Below are positions 34,682-44,487 of a stretch of 64,000 bases of DNA, piece by piece; positions within the stretch are counted from its first letter, which is position 1, and the number at the start of each line of letters is the position of its first letter. The stretch covers positions 41,926 through 105,925 of the forward strand of contig JAMFSL010000134.1 of NCBI GenBank assembly GCA_026225275.1, given 5' to 3'. The notes beneath the pieces are model-generated. The model was given only the letters and a program-made list of their open reading frames with translations, had not been told where the DNA came from and made no database searches. The stretch comes from Puia dinghuensis (GTDB lineage: Bacteria; Bacteroidota; Bacteroidia; Chitinophagales; Chitinophagaceae). Position numbers and translations under genes: made by a program.

Positions 34682-37489
34682 TCAAAAGTTAAAAACCAGC
34701 TTGGAAAAAATACGCAAGCCGTCGAAACCCATCTGGACGGCATCCCAGGGACCGCCAGTTTCCCCGTCGTAGGCGGATTCGTTGGCTCCCGCAGCGACGC
34801 CCAGGTCAGGATGTACATTGAATAGGTTATCGATACCGATAGAGGCGTAGAAGTGGTTGCTGAACTTATAGGAGCAGTAAATATCGGTAGTCATTTTTCC
34901 ATGATAGTTGAATTGTTCCGGTACGAGCGTAGTGGTGTTGTTCAGGTATACTTCCGGAGGATAGGCATTGTCATAACCATACCCCAGCAATATGATCTTG
35001 CCATAGTAGGTCAGGTGGGCGCCCACCCCGAATTTACCCGCATCGTATTCCACGTTGAAATCTGATTTGATGGGTGGCGCGGAAGCTTTTACAAAATCCT
35101 GTTCGCGGGTACTGAAGAAAGTCTGCTGGTGGGTGTAATCGATATTGAGTGCCGGAGGAATGTTGATCCTGTTAATGTTCAGGTGGTTGATATTCGTTGC
35201 AAGCAAAAACTTCAGGGAATTCCGTCCGGTGAAACGAAGATTGTAATCCGCCACGAGATCCGCTCCGTAATTGGTGGTGTTGACCGCATTGGCGAAGAAT
35301 TGGGCGTCGTTTACTCCCAGTTGTGTCAGCGCGGGAGCGATGGCCTGGATCGAGGTATCGAACTCCCCGGTCAGCACCACCCGGTTTTTGATTTTAACCA
35401 GGTAACCGTCCACTGTAAAGGTCAGGTTGGGGGCCGCCTTCCAGGCAAAACCGACACTGGCGTTGAAGGAATTCTCCTGTTTAAGCTTCGGAATCCCGGC
35501 CGCCTCGGTGATGGGATTGTCATTGGGAGCGATCTTGACTACGCTGATGGCCCCGGCCTGTACATTGGTTTCGGTATTGCTGAAATTGATCTGTTGCAGG
35601 GAGGGTGCGCGAAATCCCGTACTGACGGAACCCCTGAGGTTAAAATTTTTGGTCACTTTATACCGGGTCGAGAATTTGTAGGTATCCACAAATCCAAAGT
35701 CGCTGTAGTTCTCCAGGCGGACAGCGCCGTCTATCAACCATTGTTTGGTCACATCCAGCTCACCCTCCACATAACCGGCGACATTGGTACGGGGCGCATT
35801 CGTCTCGTCGGCAGGCTGAAAGCCCGGGAAACCCTGGGAACCTGCCGCAATGCCGGGGGCATAACTCAAATAAGAGGCTTCTTCCCCTTTGTAGATGCCA
35901 TATTGCTCATAACGGTATTCCGCGCCAAAGCTCAAGATAAAGTTGCCCCCGGCTACATTGGAGTAGTTCTTGCTAAAATCCGCATTGACGGTATTCTGGA
36001 ATAGGTAGAAACCGCCGTCGTTAAAGGTATTGCGGTTGATACCTGCCTCACCCAGCGAGGCGTTGAAAGTTTTCTTCCCAAAATAGTGAAAGTTATTGCC
36101 GCCTGCGGTATTGCTGAGATCCCAATCGAGTCCCCCGGGAAAGGTGCCTCTGAAACCAACGGCCAGTGAACCGTCGGTGATGTGCACATCCTCCTGAGGG
36201 TTGAAGTAGACATCGTTGGCGGAGGTAATGGTATTCGGGTCCGTATCCACGGGTGCTTTGGGGTCTACCAGGTGCATGATGCCGGGCACATAGAGCAGGT
36301 TTCCGTTCGCATCGGTTGGAAAGCGGTTGGGTGTGCCGGAAAAATTCCGGCTATAGGCGTAGGCATTGGAATTTTTATAGTTGTATATCCCGAATGCATA
36401 GAAAGTGGTTTTGCCTTTCCCGACCGGAACTTCGGAATTGAGGACGATCCCGCCGGAGGTGACGGAGGCATCCCCGTTGGCCCTTCTGACATTATTGATG
36501 GGAAGGGCATTGGGGTTGGCCGTGGCATCCGTGTCTGGTACCTGCCGGAAGGTCTTGCCCTGGGTCAGGAAGTTCCCGGACATATCCAGGAAACCGCCTT
36601 TTTTACCGATGGGAACCCCATAGTGCAGGCTCGCCGTAAACGTCTGCCCGTCAACCTGACTGCCGGTTACGTATTGACTGGGCTGAATGGAATTCAATGA
36701 ATTATACTTGTGATCGTAATAGCCTGACCAACCGGCCGTACCAGTGAAGTGGTTAACGTCCTTTTTCAGGATAATGTTGATGACACCGGCGATGGCGTCC
36801 GAACCATACTGGGCCGAGGCGCCATCCCTTAATATCTCCACCCGGTCGATGGACGCCTCGGGAATGGCGTTCAGGTCTGTTCCTGAATTACCTCTTCCGC
36901 GGGTTCCGAACAGGGCCACGAAGGCCGTCTGATGCTGGCGTTTGCCATTGATCAGCACCAGGGTCTGATCGGGCCCGAGACCTCTCAGGGTGGCCAGGTC
37001 GATGGCGTCTGCTCCGTCGCCGCCACTCTGTTTATTATAATTGAAGGAAGGGACCGACACATTTAGTTGGCTCATCAGGTCGGGGCGAGCGGCATTTTGT
37101 CCGATGTCGCTGATTTTGATCACGTCGACGGGGACAGGAGATTCCGTCTTACTACGGCCTACGCCCCGTGACCCCACGAAGACCACCTGGGTCAGCTCCG
37201 AAGCGAGGGGCTCCAACAAAATATCGATCGAGGATGTCGACGGGACCGCGACGGTTTGTTCAACATACCCTACATTACTAATAATCAATATATCTTGTGG
37301 ATTTACTTCGAGCGTGAATACTCCTTCCGTATTGGTGGAGGTCCCTTTTTTCGATCCTTTGATCTTGATCGAAGCTCCGGAGAGGGCGGTCCCGGAAGCT
37401 TTATCGGTGATTTTTCCGGTGATGGTTTTCTGAGCCAGCAGGAGGTGCGACGTTACAATAAGGGCTGCTAAAATGATGAGTCCTTTCAT
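34682..37489 (-). CDS. TonB-dependent receptor
   Basis: A 935-residue outer-membrane importer. Signal peptide MKGLIILAALIVTSHLLLAQ; carboxypeptidase-regulatory-like domain about 21-95 (TITGKITDKASGTALSGASI, GVFTLEV); plug domain with DVIKISDIGQNAARPD, LRGLGPDQTLVLINGKRQH, and DRVEILRDGASAQYGSDAIAGVINI at about 205-235; then a 22-strand-type barrel ending in an aromatic residue (KLVFNF). It is not of the SusC type and no SusD gene follows. The cargo is unknown. A pair of 11-bp direct repeats 31 bases upstream of the start and the LytS/LytTR genes just downstream suggest that the receptor is under that two-component system. Confidence 0.95.
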   Translation of the reverse strand: MKGLIILAALIVTSHLLLAQKTITGKITDKASGTALSGASIKIKGSKKGTSTNTEGVFTLEVNPQDILIISNVGYVEQTVAVPSTSSIDILLEPLASELTQVVFVGSRGVGRSKTESPVPVDVIKISDIGQNAARPDLMSQLNVSVPSFNYNKQSGGDGADAIDLATLRGLGPDQTLVLINGKRQHQTAFVALFGTRGRGNSGTDLNAIPEASIDRVEILRDGASAQYGSDAIAGVINIILKKDVNHFTGTAGWSGYYDHKYNSLNSIQPSQYVTGSQVDGQTFTASLHYGVPIGKKGGFLDMSGNFLTQGKTFRQVPDTDATANPNALPINNVRRANGDASVTSGGIVLNSEVPVGKGKTTFYAFGIYNYKNSNAYAYSRNFSGTPNRFPTDANGNLLYVPGIMHLVDPKAPVDTDPNTITSANDVYFNPQEDVHITDGSLAVGFRGTFPGGLDWDLSNTAGGNNFHYFGKKTFNASLGEAGINRNTFNDGGFYLFQNTVNADFSKNYSNVAGGNFILSFGAEYRYEQYGIYKGEEASYLSYAPGIAAGSQGFPGFQPADETNAPRTNVAGYVEGELDVTKQWLIDGAVRLENYSDFGFVDTYKFSTRYKVTKNFNLRGSVSTGFRAPSLQQINFSNTETNVQAGAISVVKIAPNDNPITEAAGIPKLKQENSFNASVGFAWKAAPNLTFTVDGYLVKIKNRVVLTGEFDTSIQAIAPALTQLGVNDAQFFANAVNTTNYGADLVADYNLRFTGRNSLKFLLATNINHLNINRINIPPALNIDYTHQQTFFSTREQDFVKASAPPIKSDFNVEYDAGKFGVGAHLTYYGKIILLGYGYDNAYPPEVYLNNTTTLVPEQFNYHGKMTTDIYCSYKFSNHFYASIGIDNLFNVHPDLGVAAGANESAYDGETGGPWDAVQMGFDGLRIFSKLVFNF

Positions 37490-37520
37490 ATACAGTTGTT
37501 TTGGTCTACAATGAATTTAG

Positions 37521-37552
37521 TATATTTTAACCAAAACAGGCTATATTTTAAC
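37521..37552 (-). promoter_or_regulatory. Direct repeat GTTAAAATATA x2, 21-bp period (candidate LytTR operator)
   Basis: On the minus strand GTTAAAATATA occurs at 37552-37542 and identically at 37531-37521, 10 bases apart, starting 31 bases before the TonB receptor ATG. Two same-face half-sites 21 bp apart are the normal layout for LytTR regulators such as YpdB and BtsR. A LytTR regulator gene lies about 4 kb away. Confidence 0.5.
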
Positions 37553-37587
37553 TCTTAGATATCAGATTGTATTATTTTATGATTTGA

Positions 37588-38403
37588 TTAATACTGTTCC
37601 TGTTCATTGGGGAAGTCCTTGCTTTTCACGTCGCGGATATAATGCTGGACGGCGGCGGTGATCTCTTCACCCAGCTGAAGGTAGCGCCGAAGAAAGCGGG
37701 GTTGGAATTCGGTGGTGATGCCCAGCAGATCATGCATGACCAGGACCTGTCCATCGCAATGCATCCCTGCGCCGATGCCGATGGTAGGAATAGTAAGGCT
37801 TTCCGAGACGACTTTCCCCAGCTGGGCAGGGATTTTTTCCAGCACCAGCCCGAAACACCCGGCTTCTTCCAACAGGAGGGCGTCCTTTTTCAGTTTCTCG
37901 GCTTCGGCTTCTTCCTTGGCCCTGACAGTATAGGTGCCGAATTTATAGATCGATTGCGGGGTCAGCCCCAGGTGACCCATGACAGGCACTCCCGCCGCGA
38001 GTATCCTTTTGACCGATTCGAGTATTTCCTCACCGCCTTCTACTTTAACAGCGTGGGCGCCGGTTTCCTTCATGATCCGGACCGCAGAAGCCAGGGCCTC
38101 TTTGGAATTGGATTGGTAGGAGCCGAAGGGGAGGTCTACGACGACAAAGGCCCGGTTAACGCCTCGCAAAACGGAAGACGCGTGGTAGATCATCTGATCG
38201 AGGGTGATCGGCAGGGTGGTTTCATGACCGGCCATAACATTCGAGGCGGAATCGCCGACCAGCAGGATATCGATGCCGGCGGCATCGAAAATACGGGCGA
38301 AGGAATAATCATAGGCGGTCAGCATGGATATCTTCTCGCCATTGTTCTTCATCCGTTGTAAAGTATGGGTCGTTACTTTTTTAATCTCCGTGTGAATGGA
38401 CAT
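37588..38403 (-). CDS. panB: 3-methyl-2-oxobutanoate hydroxymethyltransferase
   Basis: A 271-residue TIM-barrel enzyme that makes ketopantoate from 2-oxoisovalerate and methylene-THF, the first step to pantothenate and Co[38 protein letters not shown] gives the metal-binding Asp (GDS) and neighbouring residues; LPFGSYQ, KVEGG (with the metal-ligand Glu), [11 protein letters not shown] and IGIGAG follow as in all PanB. Length is normal. It is downstream of ppx on the same strand with 53 bases between, so it may be the last gene of a ppk-ppx-panB unit. No panC or panD is near. Confidence 0.97.
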   Translation of the reverse strand: MSIHTEIKKVTTHTLQRMKNNGEKISMLTAYDYSFARIFDAAGIDILLVGDSASNVMAGHETTLPITLDQMIYHASSVLRGVNRAFVVVDLPFGSYQSNSKEALASAVRIMKETGAHAVKVEGGEEILESVKRILAAGVPVMGHLGLTPQSIYKFGTYTVRAKEEAEAEKLKKDALLLEEAGCFGLVLEKIPAQLGKVVSESLTIPTIGIGAGMHCDGQVLVMHDLLGITTEFQPRFLRRYLQLGEEITAAVQHYIRDVKSKDFPNEQEQY

Positions 38404-38456
38404 GTCAGAAATTTTGCGTTTGGATTTCGGCCGGGCCGACTAAGGTAAAGAATATC

Positions 38457-39353
38457 TTAAACTTCCACACCCTGTTTCTTAAGGTCCGCATACAAGTGTT
38501 GGATAAGACCATCAGCCAGCCCGATCTTCGGAACGTAAATTTCCGGTGCATTGGCCCAACGCATAGCATTGATATAGATCAACAGCGCGGGAACGATCAC
38601 GTCGGCACGGTCTTCTCTTAATTTGTAGATCCGCATGCGGTCTTCGAGGGAGAAGTTGGAGAATTCTTTATGATAATCTTTCAGCAGCTCCATTGGCAGC
38701 GCTTTGCCTTCCTTTCGTTTGGAAATGGAGAAGACCTTGTTGATATTGCCGCCGCTGCCGATGGCGATGATATTATTGAGGTAGTTCCTGGTCTCCCGCT
38801 TGATGTAGTCTTTCATCCCGTCCCACTGGCCGTCCGTCACCTGGTTTTTCAGCAGGCGGATCGTGCCGATATTGAAAGAGGAAGAAAAGACCAGTTTGTT
38901 GCCTGCGAAGAATGTTAGTTCCGTGCTGCCGCCACCTACGTCAATGTAGAGATAAGCGTGTTCCTTATCAAGGTTTTCCGCAATATGATTTTCGTAAATC
39001 AGTTTGGCTTCGCTGCCGCCGCTGATGACTTCGATAAGGATGCCCGTCTCCTTTTTCACCTGGTCGATGATGTCTCCGGCATTCGAGGCGTCCCGCATCG
39101 CCGAAGTGGCGGCGGCCTTGATATGATCCACTTTATACGCCTCACAGAGATGCTGATAGGCCTTGATGGTATGGAGGATCATCCGGGTCTTTTCCGGGGA
39201 TATCTCCATTTTTTCAAATACGTCGAAGCCCAGCCTCAGCGGTACTCTCACCAGGTTGATCTTGTTGAATTCCGCCTTGCCATTATTCATGGTAACATCG
39301 GAGATCAGCAGTCGTGCTGCATTGCTGCCGATATCGATTGCTGTCAGTCGCAT
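38457..39353 (-). CDS. ppx: Exopolyphosphatase, Ppx/GppA family (short form)
   Basis: A 298-residue Ppx/GppA phosphatase of the actin-like ATPase fold. Blocks: TAIDIGSNAARLLI at the start, KAAATSAMRDASNAGD, the catalytic Glu region ISGGSEAKLIYEN, and DVGGGSTELTFF. It is the single-domain form without the C-terminal HD-like domain of the 500-residue E. coli Ppx. It removes phosphate from polyphosphate ends or from pppGpp. It lies 32 bases downstream of ppk1, so synthesis and degradation of polyphosphate are encoded by one transcription unit. Confidence 0.93.
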   Translation of the reverse strand: MRLTAIDIGSNAARLLISDVTMNNGKAEFNKINLVRVPLRLGFDVFEKMEISPEKTRMILHTIKAYQHLCEAYKVDHIKAAATSAMRDASNAGDIIDQVKKETGILIEVISGGSEAKLIYENHIAENLDKEHAYLYIDVGGGSTELTFFAGNKLVFSSSFNIGTIRLLKNQVTDGQWDGMKDYIKRETRNYLNNIIAIGSGGNINKVFSISKRKEGKALPMELLKDYHKEFSNFSLEDRMRIYKLREDRADVIVPALLIYINAMRWANAPEIYVPKIGLADGLIQHLYADLKKQGVEV

Positions 39354-39385
39354 TTTCTTTGTAGGTTTCGGTTTCAGCTGTGTTC

Positions 39386-41530
39386 TTAGACTTCCGCCAC
39401 AGTCGCCGTGATATGCTCAGGCTCCTGACCAGTAGACTCAAGGGCCTTCTCGAGGGCTTTCTGGTGCAGATAATTATAGATCTCGATCTGGGACCTCACC
39501 TTCACTTCCGAATCCCGTTTGTAGTTATTCTGCAATTCGTTGTCCAGCCAGCGCGCCTTCACATTGTCGGCCAGCTGAATGTCCAGGATCTCTTTCAATT
39601 CTTTGGTAATAGCCTCATCGAGAACCGGGCAGGTAGCTTCCACCCGGTGATCCAGGTTGCGCACCATCCAGTCGGCCGAAGATATAAATGTTTTTTCTTT
39701 TCCACCGTTGTGAAAAATAAATACCCTGGCATGTTCGAGGTATTCATCAATGATACTGATGGCTTTGATCGGGATGATGAACTTGCTGTTCTCCGAAAAA
39801 AGGCAGTAGATACCGCGCACGATCAGCTGGATGCGGACGCCGGCCTTGGCCGCTTCATACAACTTATCGATCAGATCCTCGTCGGAGATGGAATTCATCT
39901 TGAGGGTGATGGCGGCAGGCTTTTTCTCCCGGGCCAGCCGCGTTTCGCGGATGACCATTTTGACCAGTTCGCGGCGCAGGCTGGTAGGGCAGGGGATGAG
40001 GGTCTTGCAGGCCTTCAGCGGAGCGGTACCTTCTTTCCATTTTTCCAGGTAATTGAAGATCCGGTTGACGTCGGCCATGATATGCCTGTTGGACGTCAGC
40101 AGACAATGGTCTCCGTATATCCTGGCGGTCTTTTCGTTGATGTTGCCGGTACTGACGAAGCCGTAATGGATGGTGAAATTATTGATCCTTTTTTTGATCA
40201 GGCAGATCTTGGCGTGCACTTTCACATTGGGAATGCCGATCAGCACTTTGACGCCTTCGTCTTCCAGCCTTTCCTTCCATTCGAGATTGGCTTCTTCGTC
40301 GAATCGCGCTCTCAGTTCTAGCATCACCGTGACATGTTTGCCATTGCGGACGGCATTGATGAGGGCGTTGATGATCTTGGAATTGCTGGCCAGCCGGTAG
40401 CAGGTGATCTTGATGGTGGTCACGTTGGGATCGATGGCGGCTTCCCGCAGCATATCGATGACCGGATTAAAGGAATGGTAGGGATAATGCAGCATGACAT
40501 CCTGTTCGAGCACCACATCGGTGACCCTGGGCGTCCTGACCAGCAGGGGATGGATGAAAGGCTTTTTCCGCTGTCCTCTCCGGGGGAACACATCCGGGAA
40601 ATCCATGAAATGACGGAAGTTATGGATGCGGCCACCGGGTATCAGGTTGCCGCTCTTCCTCGACAGGCCCAACCGTTTGATAATATAATCCAGCAGTCCC
40701 TTGTCCATTTCCTTGTCATAGACAAACCGCACCGGCTTGCCTTTACGCCGGTTCTTCAATCCCTTTTCTATTTTTTGGATCAGCGTGGTGCTGATATCGT
40801 TATCGATATCGATCTCCGCGTCGCGGGTGACCTTGAATACCCAGGACTCATATGTGTCATAACCGAAATAGGCAAAAATATTCCTGAGGTTATAACGGAT
40901 GATGTCTTCCAGCAGAATGATATGATGTTCGTCCAGCGCCGCTGATGGCAGCTGTACAAAGCGGCCGAGGACGCGGCTGGGAACCTCGATCAGAGCGTAT
41001 TTCTTTTTCATGCTGTTGTCCTTGCGGGACAGCACGACGCCGAGATAAATAGATTTGTCCCGGAGATAGGGAAAGGCAGGAATGCTTTCGATCATTAAGG
41101 GTATCGTATTGGAGCGAACCTCTTCTTCGAAATACGTTTGGATAAATTGTTGTTGGTTAGCGTCCAGCTCCTTCTCCGTGACGAGGAAGATCTTTTCTTT
41201 TTCCATTTCTTTCCGGATATCACTCCAGATGGCATCGAAAGTATCTCCCTGCTCGAGCACGATATCCTGGATATCGGTGAGTATCTTAAGCGGTGAGGCT
41301 TCGATGTGCATATTGGCCTTCGACTTATTGCCACTCAATTCGCTCATTCTTTTTAGCGTGGCGACCCTTACCCGGAAGAACTCATCCATATTATTGGAAA
41401 AGATGCCCAGGAATCGGATCCTTTCCCGAAGAGGAACAGTAGGATCGGCCGCTTCCTGTAAGACCCGTCCGTTGAAAGAGAGCCAGCTGATATCGCGCGG
41501 AATCGTTTTTCTTCTCATTGGTTCTGTCAT
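39386..41530 (-). CDS. ppk1: Polyphosphate kinase 1
   Basis: A 714-residue enzyme that polymerises the gamma phosphate of ATP. The N-domain has SWLSFNGRVLQEA and RIRFLGIFSNNMDEFFRVRVA, the classical start of Ppk1. The head domain and two PLD-like catalytic domains follow; the catalytic His is in NVKVHAKICLI, and the second block has RIYGDHCLL and NLDHRVEATCPV. Length is close to the family norm of about 690 to 720. The start at MTEPMRRKTIPRDISWLSFN is ten residues or so ahead of the conserved region. It heads the ppk1-ppx(-panB) unit and is divergent from the PQQ dehydrogenase gene. Confidence 0.97.
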   Translation of the reverse strand: MTEPMRRKTIPRDISWLSFNGRVLQEAADPTVPLRERIRFLGIFSNNMDEFFRVRVATLKRMSELSGNKSKANMHIEASPLKILTDIQDIVLEQGDTFDAIWSDIRKEMEKEKIFLVTEKELDANQQQFIQTYFEEEVRSNTIPLMIESIPAFPYLRDKSIYLGVVLSRKDNSMKKKYALIEVPSRVLGRFVQLPSAALDEHHIILLEDIIRYNLRNIFAYFGYDTYESWVFKVTRDAEIDIDNDISTTLIQKIEKGLKNRRKGKPVRFVYDKEMDKGLLDYIIKRLGLSRKSGNLIPGGRIHNFRHFMDFPDVFPRRGQRKKPFIHPLLVRTPRVTDVVLEQDVMLHYPYHSFNPVIDMLREAAIDPNVTTIKITCYRLASNSKIINALINAVRNGKHVTVMLELRARFDEEANLEWKERLEDEGVKVLIGIPNVKVHAKICLIKKRINNFTIHYGFVSTGNINEKTARIYGDHCLLTSNRHIMADVNRIFNYLEKWKEGTAPLKACKTLIPCPTSLRRELVKMVIRETRLAREKKPAAITLKMNSISDEDLIDKLYEAAKAGVRIQLIVRGIYCLFSENSKFIIPIKAISIIDEYLEHARVFIFHNGGKEKTFISSADWMVRNLDHRVEATCPVLDEAITKELKEILDIQLADNVKARWLDNELQNNYKRDSEVKVRSQIEIYNYLHQKALEKALESTGQEPEHITATVAEV

Positions 41531-41716
41531 TGTTGCCCATTTTGCACAAAGTATTGCGGCAAAAGGGATTGGTAAATTAAGTAATTATTAATAAACTGCA
41601 TGGGCCTTTTCGCGAGGCTGCGCCGGGCGGTGCTATTAGTCACCATTACCATGCCATTGGTCAACAAAAATTGCCGGGGCTATGATGAGGTGTTAAGTTT
41701 GACCAAAATAAACCAT

Positions 41717-43684
41717 ATGAAATATACATTGAATAGTGTAGTAGGCGGACTCTCGCTGCTGTTCCACCTCGCGGTTAGCGCGCAGGGGTCGGGCGGAAGC
41801 TGGGCCTATTATGGCCAGGATGCCGGTGGCCGGCGTTATACGGCCCTGCACCAGATCAATACCCGCAATGTCGGAGGCCTTAAACCCGCCTGGACCTATC
41901 GTACCGGGGAGCTATCGGGGTATGCGGGGACCTACGCGCTGGAAAAGGCCGCCTTCGAATCGACGCCGATCCTCATCGGGCGCACCTTATATATCAGTAC
42001 CCCGAGTGACCGGGTGATAGCCGTCGATGCCACTACCGGCCGCGAGCGGTGGGTCTATGATCCCGGGGTGGATCTGCATGCGGACTTTTCCGAGATCACT
42101 TCGCGCGGGGTGGCTGCATGGCCGGCTGGCGGCTCACAAACGCGCGCGGGAGACACCCTCCGCATCTTCATCGGCACCATCGACGGCCGGCTGATCGGAC
42201 TGGATGGTCACACGGGTCAGCCCGTCGCGACTTTTGGCCATCAGGGCACCATCGATCTTCGGCGTGGGCCGGGAGAAAATACATCCGAGATCCAGGAGAC
42301 ATCGCCGCCTGCCGTGATCGGCGACCTCGTTATTGTCGGCTGTTCCATCGGGGATAACGGCCGGTTCAATCAACCACCTGGTGTCGTCCGTGCATATAAT
42401 GTCCACACCGGGCAGCTGGCATGGAGCTGGAATCCTATTCCCCAGGACCCTGCTGATAGCGCCTACGCCACCTGGATCGGGCCGAAGGCCCATCAGACCG
42501 GAGCGGCCAATGCCTGGACGATCCTCAGCACTGATCCGGCCCGCGACCTTGTCTTTGTACCGACTGGTAGTCCGAGTCCTGATTATTACGGCGGGTTGCG
42601 GCTGGGGTCCAATCTCAACGCCAACTCTCTCGTAGCATTGCGGGCCTCGACCGGCCGGCAGGTCTGGAGCTTCCAGGTGGTGCATCATGACCTCTGGGAC
42701 TTTGACATCGCCGCTCAGCCCGTGCTGATCGATTGGGTAAAGGATGGCCGCAAGATACCGGCAGTCGTCGTCGGCACGAAAATGGGCTTCATTTACGTAT
42801 TGGACCGCCTTACCGGCAAACCGCTCCTTCCGGTCGAAGAACGTCCTGTACCGGCTTCGACAATACCGGGCGAGCAGGCCTGGCCCACACAGCTTTTTCC
42901 CGTGCTGCCGGCCCCATTGGGACTGCAAAGCCTGACCATTGACGATGCCTGGGGCCCGAATCCAAATGACTCCGATCAGGCCGAGGCCCGGCGACGGATA
43001 GCGCAGTATCAATACAAAGGGCCGTTTACGCCCCCCAGCTTCCAGGGGACCATCATGGCTCCCGGCAATATTGGCGGCATCAACTGGAGTGGGATGTGCT
43101 ATGATCCGGTCAACGGAATCCTGTATACTAATATTAACTGGGTTGCTGCCGTCATCACGATGTATCCGCGGGAGACCGTGGACAGCGTGAGAAAAGCTGA
43201 TCCGGATGCCCTGCGGGGGGATCTTGGCCGGATGCAGGGTACGCCATACGTGATGCACCGGGATTACCTGCTCAAGCGGGACAGTCGGGGACTCGTCATG
43301 CAGACAAAACCGCCCTGGGGGACACTCGTGGCGATCGATCTGCACAATGGCAGTAAGAAATGGGAAGTGCCGTTGGGCTATATGTTCGACCCGGCGATTG
43401 AGCCGGAGGCCCGGAAATGGGGATCCATTAATATGGGCGGCGCCATCGTGACCGGCGGACAGCTTATCTTTGTGGCGGCTAGTTTCGACGGACATCTAAG
43501 GGCTTTTGACAGCCGGACGGGTAAAGTGTTGTGGGAATACGCTCTCCCGGCCACTGCCCATGCGATGCCGATGACGTATCAGCTGGACGGCCGGCAATAT
43601 GTTGTCATCGCCGCCGGAGGCCATGGCAAGCTGCAGACCAAACAGGGGGATTATCTGATGGCCTTCGCGCTGCCGGGCCGGTAG
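41717..43684 (+). CDS. Secreted PQQ-dependent dehydrogenase (membrane glucose dehydrogenase-like, without membrane domain)
   Basis: A 655-residue quinoprotein beta propeller. A signal peptide ([23 protein letters not shown]) is followed by [22 protein letters not shown] and propeller-blade tryptophan-docking motifs such as [37 protein letters not shown] and [14 protein letters not shown] are typical of the Gcd/quinate dehydrogenase branch. Those enzymes carry an N-terminal five-helix membrane domain that passes electrons to ubiquinone; it is absent here, so the electron acceptor is unclear. The ATG at 41717 is used because it opens the signal peptide; a frame from 41600 adds 39 unconserved residues. 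No cytochrome domain is seen. The substrate is uncertain. Confidence 0.88.
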   Translation: MKYTLNSVVGGLSLLFHLAVSAQGSGGSWAYYGQDAGGRRYTALHQINTRNVGGLKPAWTYRTGELSGYAGTYALEKAAFESTPILIGRTLYISTPSDRVIAVDATTGRERWVYDPGVDLHADFSEITSRGVAAWPAGGSQTRAGDTLRIFIGTIDGRLIGLDGHTGQPVATFGHQGTIDLRRGPGENTSEIQETSPPAVIGDLVIVGCSIGDNGRFNQPPGVVRAYNVHTGQLAWSWNPIPQDPADSAYATWIGPKAHQTGAANAWTILSTDPARDLVFVPTGSPSPDYYGGLRLGSNLNANSLVALRASTGRQVWSFQVVHHDLWDFDIAAQPVLIDWVKDGRKIPAVVVGTKMGFIYVLDRLTGKPLLPVEERPVPASTIPGEQAWPTQLFPVLPAPLGLQSLTIDDAWGPNPNDSDQAEARRRIAQYQYKGPFTPPSFQGTIMAPGNIGGINWSGMCYDPVNGILYTNINWVAAVITMYPRETVDSVRKADPDALRGDLGRMQGTPYVMHRDYLLKRDSRGLVMQTKPPWGTLVAIDLHNGSKKWEVPLGYMFDPAIEPEARKWGSINMGGAIVTGGQLIFVAASFDGHLRAFDSRTGKVLWEYALPATAHAMPMTYQLDGRQYVVIAAGGHGKLQTKQGDYLMAFALPGR

Positions 43685-43685
43685 T

Positions 43686-43694
43686 TTATCCACA
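43686..43694. promoter_or_regulatory. DnaA-box-like 9-mer with inverted partner
   Basis: TTATCCACA (43686-43694), an exact match to the E. coli DnaA box, is followed by TGTGGGAAA, a two-mismatch inverted partner, so that CCACA-C-TGTGG forms a palindrome. It lies about 35 bases before the rpmB promoter. Function is speculative. Confidence 0.28.
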
Positions 43695-43729
43695 CTGTGG
43701 GAAAGAAGTTGAAAAAAGGCTAATTTCTT

Positions 43730-43760
43730 TTTGCGGATTGCTAATATTTTACGACTTTTG
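43730..43760 (+). promoter_or_regulatory. Bacteroidota-type promoter for rpmB operon
   Basis: TTTG (43730-43733), 19 bases, then GACTTTTG (43753-43760), one mismatch from TAnnTTTG. It lies 19 bases before the rpmB ATG, so the 5' leader would be only about 13 bases, which is common for strongly expressed genes in this phylum. Confidence 0.52.
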
Positions 43761-43779
43761 CACTCCTAAATTTTGTGTC

Positions 43780-44016
43780 ATGGCTAGAGTATGTCAGATT
43801 ACAGGGAAGGTTCCGGTTTCCGGAAACAGCGTATCCCATTCAAATATAAAGACTAAGCGCAGGTTCCTCCCTAATCTGCAGACTAAGCGGTTTTTCCTGG
43901 CTGAGGAAGACAAGTGGATTACCTTGAAGGTTTCCTCTGAAGGCCTCCGTACGATCAACAAAAATGGTCTGCTCAGTGTTGTAAAGCGACTGAGGGCTGA
44001 GGGAGTAAAGATCTAA
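43780..44016 (+). CDS. rpmB: 50S ribosomal protein L28
   Basis: A 78-residue ribosomal protein bL28. [22 protein letters not shown] and [16 protein letters not shown] are the conserved start; [17 protein letters not shown] follows. The ATG at 43780 is fixed by family alignment although the frame is open further upstream. It starts the order rpmB-rpmG-DUF4295-ftsY-rimO, typical of Bacteroidota, with 30 bases to rpmG. Confidence 0.98.
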   Translation: MARVCQITGKVPVSGNSVSHSNIKTKRRFLPNLQTKRFFLAEEDKWITLKVSSEGLRTINKNGLLSVVKRLRAEGVKI

Positions 44017-44046
44017 TCAAGTAGTAAAAGATTAAAAGTCCGAATT

Positions 44047-44229
44047 ATGGCAAAGAAAGGCAGTAGGGTTCAGGTAATCATGGAATGCACCGAGCATAAA
44101 ACCAGCGGGCTACCCGGAACCAGTCGTTATATCACGACGAAAAACAAGAAGAATACTCCGGAACGTCTGGAGTTGAAGAAGTACAATTCCATTCTGAAGA
44201 AAGTAACTGTTCATAAAGAAATTAAGTAA
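44047..44229 (+). CDS. rpmG: 50S ribosomal protein L33
   Basis: A 60-residue ribosomal protein bL33. The blocks [33 protein letters not shown] and the lysine-rich C-terminus match the family. Only one Cys is present, so it is the form without the zinc-binding CxxC pairs, which does not depend on zinc. Two bases separate its stop codon from the next ATG, so the three small genes are one transcript. Confidence 0.97.
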   Translation: MAKKGSRVQVIMECTEHKTSGLPGTSRYITTKNKKNTPERLELKKYNSILKKVTVHKEIK

Positions 44230-44231
44230 TC

Positions 44232-44405
44232 ATGGCAAAAGCTGCAAAAACCGCTATCAAGAGTAAAGACGCCAAAGCTGCTGCAGAGGCCAAGAACTGG
44301 ACCAAAGTGATCAAGGCTGTCCGCAGCCCCAAATCAGGCGCTTACACCTTTAAGGAGTCCATCGTGCACAAGGACAAGATCAAGGAGTATTTGGCTCAAA
44401 AGTAG
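44232..44405 (+). CDS. DUF4295 family small basic protein (probable ribosome-associated protein)
   Basis: A 57-residue Lys/Ala-rich protein starting MAKAAKTAIKSKDAK and ending DKIKEYLAQK. It matches the DUF4295 family, which is found only in Bacteroidota and almost always directly after rpmG. From memory, this family was seen as an extra large-subunit protein (bL38) in the Flavobacterium johnsoniae ribosome structure; I cannot verify that here. Composition and position both fit a ribosomal role. A strong terminator follows 25 bases after the stop codon. Confidence 0.9.
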   Translation: MAKAAKTAIKSKDAKAAAEAKNWTKVIKAVRSPKSGAYTFKESIVHKDKIKEYLAQK

Positions 44406-44429
44406 TAATAGGGTTAAGTAAGATAATAA

Positions 44430-44455
44430 AAGCTGTCTGAGGACGGCTTTTTTTT
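44430..44455 (+). terminator. Intrinsic terminator between DUF4295 and ftsY
   Basis: 8-bp stem AAGCTGTC (44430-44437) with GACGGCTT (44442-44449), one wobble, four-base loop, then more T (eight T in all counting the end of the stem). It separates the ribosomal genes from ftsY, perhaps only partly. Confidence 0.9.
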
Positions 44456-44487
44456 GCATTATTAAAGGCAGGTAAAAAGGCAAGGTT

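Noticed and set aside
38457..39353. Truncated exopolyphosphatase
   Set aside because: At 298 residues it is a complete single-domain Ppx/GppA protein, a normal short form, not a broken long one.
42134..43495. 453-codon open frame on the minus strand
   Set aside because: It is antisense to the PQQ dehydrogenase, whose propeller motifs are unmistakable; the antisense product is Arg/His/Pro-rich without any family likeness.
43686..43694. Replication origin suggested by exact DnaA-box 9-mers
   Set aside because: Only two exact boxes 36 kb apart, no cluster, no AT-rich unwinding region and no dnaA, dnaN or gidA nearby.
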